A stretch of DNA of 64,000 nucleotides, taken from NCBI GenBank assembly GCA_977006965.1, contig OZ345359.1, forward strand, positions 62,001 through 126,000. Direction: 5' to 3'. A program made the translations under genes and the position numbers. Shown here one piece after another: positions 61,103 through 64,000 of the stretch. The notes under the pieces were generated by a model. The model saw nothing but the letters and a program-made list of their open reading frames with translations, had not been told where the DNA came from and made no database searches. How positions within the stretch are numbered: the stretch's first letter is position 1; every line of letters begins with the position of its first letter. The stretch is from Phymatolithon calcareum (Eukaryota > Rhodophyta > Florideophyceae > Hapalidiales).

Positions 61103-64000
61103 ATGAAGAAAAAGAGAGAGTACGATTCCAAAAACTCTTCACAACGACCGAAAAAATTTAAAAAATGTATTCCGATCCTTCCAAATTATAAAAGTAACTT
61201 CCCAAAAACAATAGCTTCCAAACTCGAGAATACCGCATTTCCAATGATGAGAAAGAGGAAATCTGTTCCAATCCTTCCAGCTGTTGTATCGAGAAACGTG
61301 AACTTTCCTAGAGATTCTGTAGGCGTTGAACTTCTGCCAGAGGAAGAATTAGCAAAAATGAATAAAAATGAATCGTTTTCAGCAATTTCAGAAGAGACAA
61401 AACGAGCAATTCATGAAGAATGCCGAGAAATGCTTACAGGTCCTTTTATGGAACAAAAAGTATGTGCGGTATGTGATTCATGGTCAAGAGAGGATCTCTG
61501 TCCTCTTCGCGAACCTAGCGAAGACTTTTATACTAGATGTTTGAGTCGCCTATCTCCATCTGCCGATCTTCCGAAACGGTTGAAACGCTTTTACGATATT
61601 TCGGTATATATTTCTGAGCTTGAAAATGCACTCCTTTCGAAACAGGGCGTTGAAGAAGATAAAACTATGGAAAACATTTTCAGAATTAGAGTTTGCAATA
61701 CATGCTTCAACTCTTTACAGCGCGGTTCTAAATACGAAAATATAAATCCACCGAAATTCTCGATCGCAAATGGGTTCACTATCGGCTTGCTTCCAAAATC
61801 AATCAATGACGCAACAGTGACTGAGAAAAGACTTACATCTCTCACGAACATAAAAGGTCATACTGTTATAGCACGTGGAGGAAAGCATAAGTTTATTAAA
61901 AGTCACTTTATTGTATTTTCCTCTCAGCCAGATGTCATAAAAGAAGGCATCAATGAGCTAATTAAGGAGGAAGATAAATTATTGCTCATTTTTACTAACC
62001 CAATGACAGATGCACAAAAGAGAGCTACCATGAGGAGATATATCGCCCGAAAGGGAAAGATAAATAACCTGCTTGACTTCTATGTGGAAAACAATGCCCT
62101 GTACAAGTGTCTGGAAAAAAATGGATCCGAAATATGCCGACTAAAGAACATATGTTCAAGTAGACAATCCGAGCTTGATAACATAAACACTGTGTGCTAT
62201 ATAGACGATCGAAGGTCCGCAGAAGACATATCCGAAAATCAGAGCAATATCCGCAGACCAACAGTTCTTGACATTGCTCAGAATGCAGATGAAGAAACTA
62301 TCATACGACAAGATGCATCCCTTTTCACATGTGAAGAAGCTACAGAGCCTATCACAACGCTTAAAATGGCCACTGCTCAAGTTATAGATGTGCAGCAAGC
62401 TGGAAAGTTCCTACCTGCCAACTCTCCAAATTTCTTTGGTCGACTTTTTCCTCATTTATTTCCTTTCGGACTCGGACATCCGGACGTATCGAGAAAGGTC
62501 GGCGTTAGTCTTGAAGAGTGTGTTAAACATTACTTGAAACTATCTAGTAGACAGTTTTCGCAGGACGAAACTTTTCCACTAATTGCATTCGACGTTGTGT
62601 CCAGAAAGCGCGCCATGTCTCACATTTCACTAACGTGCAGACTTAATCCGAAAGAAATCGAGATGCTAAATGAAGTGAGTGCTTCTGATCTTGCAGAGCA
62701 TCTACAACAAGAAACTAGAAAGAGAGAGACCCTAAAAAATGGGCACAATTTCACTGAAAAGACTCTGAATCCCGGGGGGAAACGATTGCTCAGACGTGTA
62801 AATGCTGTACTGGGGAAAACATTTGCGACGAACGAAGAACGAAAAATTTACCAGCGTAAAGCATGGAGTATGGCCGCTAAATATCACAGTGCTGCAATGT
62901 TCATTACTGTTACTCCTAATGAAAATGGAAATGCGACAGTAGCATTCTTTGCAGGTGATATAAACAGAGATAATCTAATAAGCATAACTGAGAACGACAT
63001 TCCTTCTAATGCTTCTCGGATAGAAATAGCAGGAAGAGACCCAGTCTCGTGTGATTTGTTCTTCACAAATATTTTAGAAATGCTTCTTGGACCTATGATT
63101 GGATTTGATATGAAAACGAAACTTCCACGAAAACAAGGTGGTCTTTTTGGTGTACCGACAGCCTTTATGGGAGGTATAGAAAATCAAGGCAAAGGAACGT
63201 TACATGTTCATCTCATTGTGTTCTTAGCAGGATTTCCGAATGATTCTGATAAGATCATGTTACTGCTGAAGACAGATAAAGATTTTCAAGATAGAATTCA
63301 TTCATATATAGACTCTGTAATTGAATCAAGTGCGATTAATACTGAAAGCGAACTTGAATGTCCGAAATGTTGCTCGAAAGGAACTATCGAGCCGTCTAAG
63401 ATTTCTAAGTTAGCATATTCTCGAAATCTGAAATATGACACACCTCCAGAGACCGCAAAATGTAAAACATGTCAAAAACGTTTCGGAGGAGACGTAGTTA
63501 TTCGTCATAACTTGAGACGAATGAAAATGCAGTTATTCGAGAAAGCGGTCTCACGTCATCCGGGAAATAATTGTTCTGATACTTTTTCGCTTCCCACTGA
63601 TAACATGAGGAGACAATATGACAGTGAACAAGATAACAAAATTGCAATTAAAGCAGCTGTCCCAAGAATACCCTCGACTCCAGGTAAAAATTCGTCTCCT
63701 GAAGACTCGCTCGTGCACACAATCTTCATGATAGAGCTTTTACTTCTGAACCAGAACCATAGGTGGAAGCACGTGGCAAGCTGCTTCAAAAGAAGCTCGA
63801 ACTGTGGAGAAGGGTTTTGTAGGTATAATTTTCCTAGATTAGTAAATCATCTGACTGAAATTGACGAATTTGGTAGCGTTACTGGAAAGAGAGTCGTAGG
63901 AAGTGAATATATTAACTCTTTCAATTCTGTTTTGCTCCGTGTCATACGATCAAATCATGATGTTCGATTCCTTCTGTGCTGTGCTCACGAAATTTATTAT
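61103..64000 (+). CDS. Helitron Rep/helicase, N-terminal part (cut by window edge)
   Basis: ATG 61,103 opens an uninterrupted frame of 966 codons to the edge. The N-terminus is Lys-rich, then has Cys pairs (CAVCDSWSREDLC, CNTC) typical of the variable N-terminal zinc-binding region. SPNFFGRLFPHLFPFGLGHP and AAKYHSAAMFITVTPNENGN match the Helitron-like N-terminal domain. The HUH relaxase motif is LHVHLIVFLAG (His 701 and 703). A second Cys-rich zinc region follows (CPKCCSKG, CKTCQKRF), and the sequence ends at EIYY, just before the expected catalytic Tyr region. The helicase would lie beyond the window. The Rep nicks and transfers one strand in rolling-circle transposition. No stop or shift, so the copy may be active. 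Confidence 0.9.
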   Translation, partial: MKKKREYDSKNSSQRPKKFKKCIPILPNYKSNFPKTIASKLENTAFPMMRKRKSVPILPAVVSRNVNFPRDSVGVELLPEEELAKMNKNESFSAISEETKRAIHEECREMLTGPFMEQKVCAVCDSWSREDLCPLREPSEDFYTRCLSRLSPSADLPKRLKRFYDISVYISELENALLSKQGVEEDKTMENIFRIRVCNTCFNSLQRGSKYENINPPKFSIANGFTIGLLPKSINDATVTEKRLTSLTNIKGHTVIARGGKHKFIKSHFIVFSSQPDVIKEGINELIKEEDKLLLIFTNPMTDAQKRATMRRYIARKGKINNLLDFYVENNALYKCLEKNGSEICRLKNICSSRQSELDNINTVCYIDDRRSAEDISENQSNIRRPTVLDIAQNADEETIIRQDASLFTCEEATEPITTLKMATAQVIDVQQAGKFLPANSPNFFGRLFPHLFPFGLGHPDVSRKVGVSLEECVKHYLKLSSRQFSQDETFPLIAFDVVSRKRAMSHISLTCRLNPKEIEMLNEVSASDLAEHLQQETRKRETLKNGHNFTEKTLNPGGKRLLRRVNAVLGKTFATNEERKIYQRKAWSMAAKYHSAAMFITVTPNENGNATVAFFAGDINRDNLISITENDIPSNASRIEIAGRDPVSCDLFFTNILEMLLGPMIGFDMKTKLPRKQGGLFGVPTAFMGGIENQGKGTLHVHLIVFLAGFPNDSDKIMLLLKTDKDFQDRIHSYIDSVIESSAINTESELECPKCCSKGTIEPSKISKLAYSRNLKYDTPPETAKCKTCQKRFGGDVVIRHNLRRMKMQLFEKAVSRHPGNNCSDTFSLPTDNMRRQYDSEQDNKIAIKAAVPRIPSTPGKNSSPEDSLVHTIFMIELLLLNQNHRWKHVASCFKRSSNCGEGFCRYNFPRLVNHLTEIDEFGSVTGKRVVGSEYINSFNSVLLRVIRSNHDVRFLLCCAHEIYY

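Overview
This window looks like nuclear DNA of a eukaryote with a compact but transposon-rich genome. The evidence is a MYB-related SHAQKYF-type domain, NB-ARC/WD40 (NLR-like) immune-receptor-type genes, a 70-nt GT-AG intron, and hAT, DIRS/PAT-like, LINE, Tc1/mariner-like and Helitron elements. There are no operons or bacterial signals. A red macroalga fits best, but the sequence alone does not prove it.

Layout. (1) Block A, 1-8,022: protein-kinase remnant, MYB-related gene, hypothetical ORFs, then a head-to-head pair of tiny paralogous Cys/His proteins and a truncated inverted-repeat arm. (2) 8,030-12,868: degenerate coding fragments, one intact orphan ORF (10,691-11,413), a broken NB-ARC fragment on the minus strand and a degenerate minisatellite. 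(3) 12,869-15,170: a complete hAT element with TIRs and an 8-bp TSD. (4) 15,336-22,141: an apparently full-length PAT/Ngaro-like tyrosine-recombinase retrotransposon with split direct repeats A1-ORFs-B1-A2-B2. (5) Block B, 22,279-35,280: a second copy of block A. It carries a LINE insertion and a Tc1/mariner-like MITE, both with the matching empty site visible in A, and ends in a large palindrome (about 2.15-kb arms, about 2-kb loop). (6) 35,280-38,140: single-copy region with a GC-rich coding-like patch. (7) 38,143-49,850: a cluster of decaying NLR-like genes (24-residue N-terminal repeats, NB-ARC, winged-helix region, WD40). They are tandemly duplicated and split by a convergent pair of intact ORFs (44,435-46,545). 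(8) 50,000-64,000: an AT-rich region with a LINE 3' tail, a two-exon gene, satellite-like repeats and the start of a large Helitron Rep/helicase ORF cut by the window edge.

Most notable features. Two subfamilies of 64- and 81-residue proteins share a hydrophobic helix followed by C-x2-C-x4-C-x8-H. They occur seven times, always as parts of a nested palindrome whose arms appear to be homogenised by gene conversion. Nearly every larger gene outside the intact elements is interrupted by in-frame stops or single-base frameshifts, so this is a region of birth, duplication and decay of accessory genes rather than a conserved chromosomal core.
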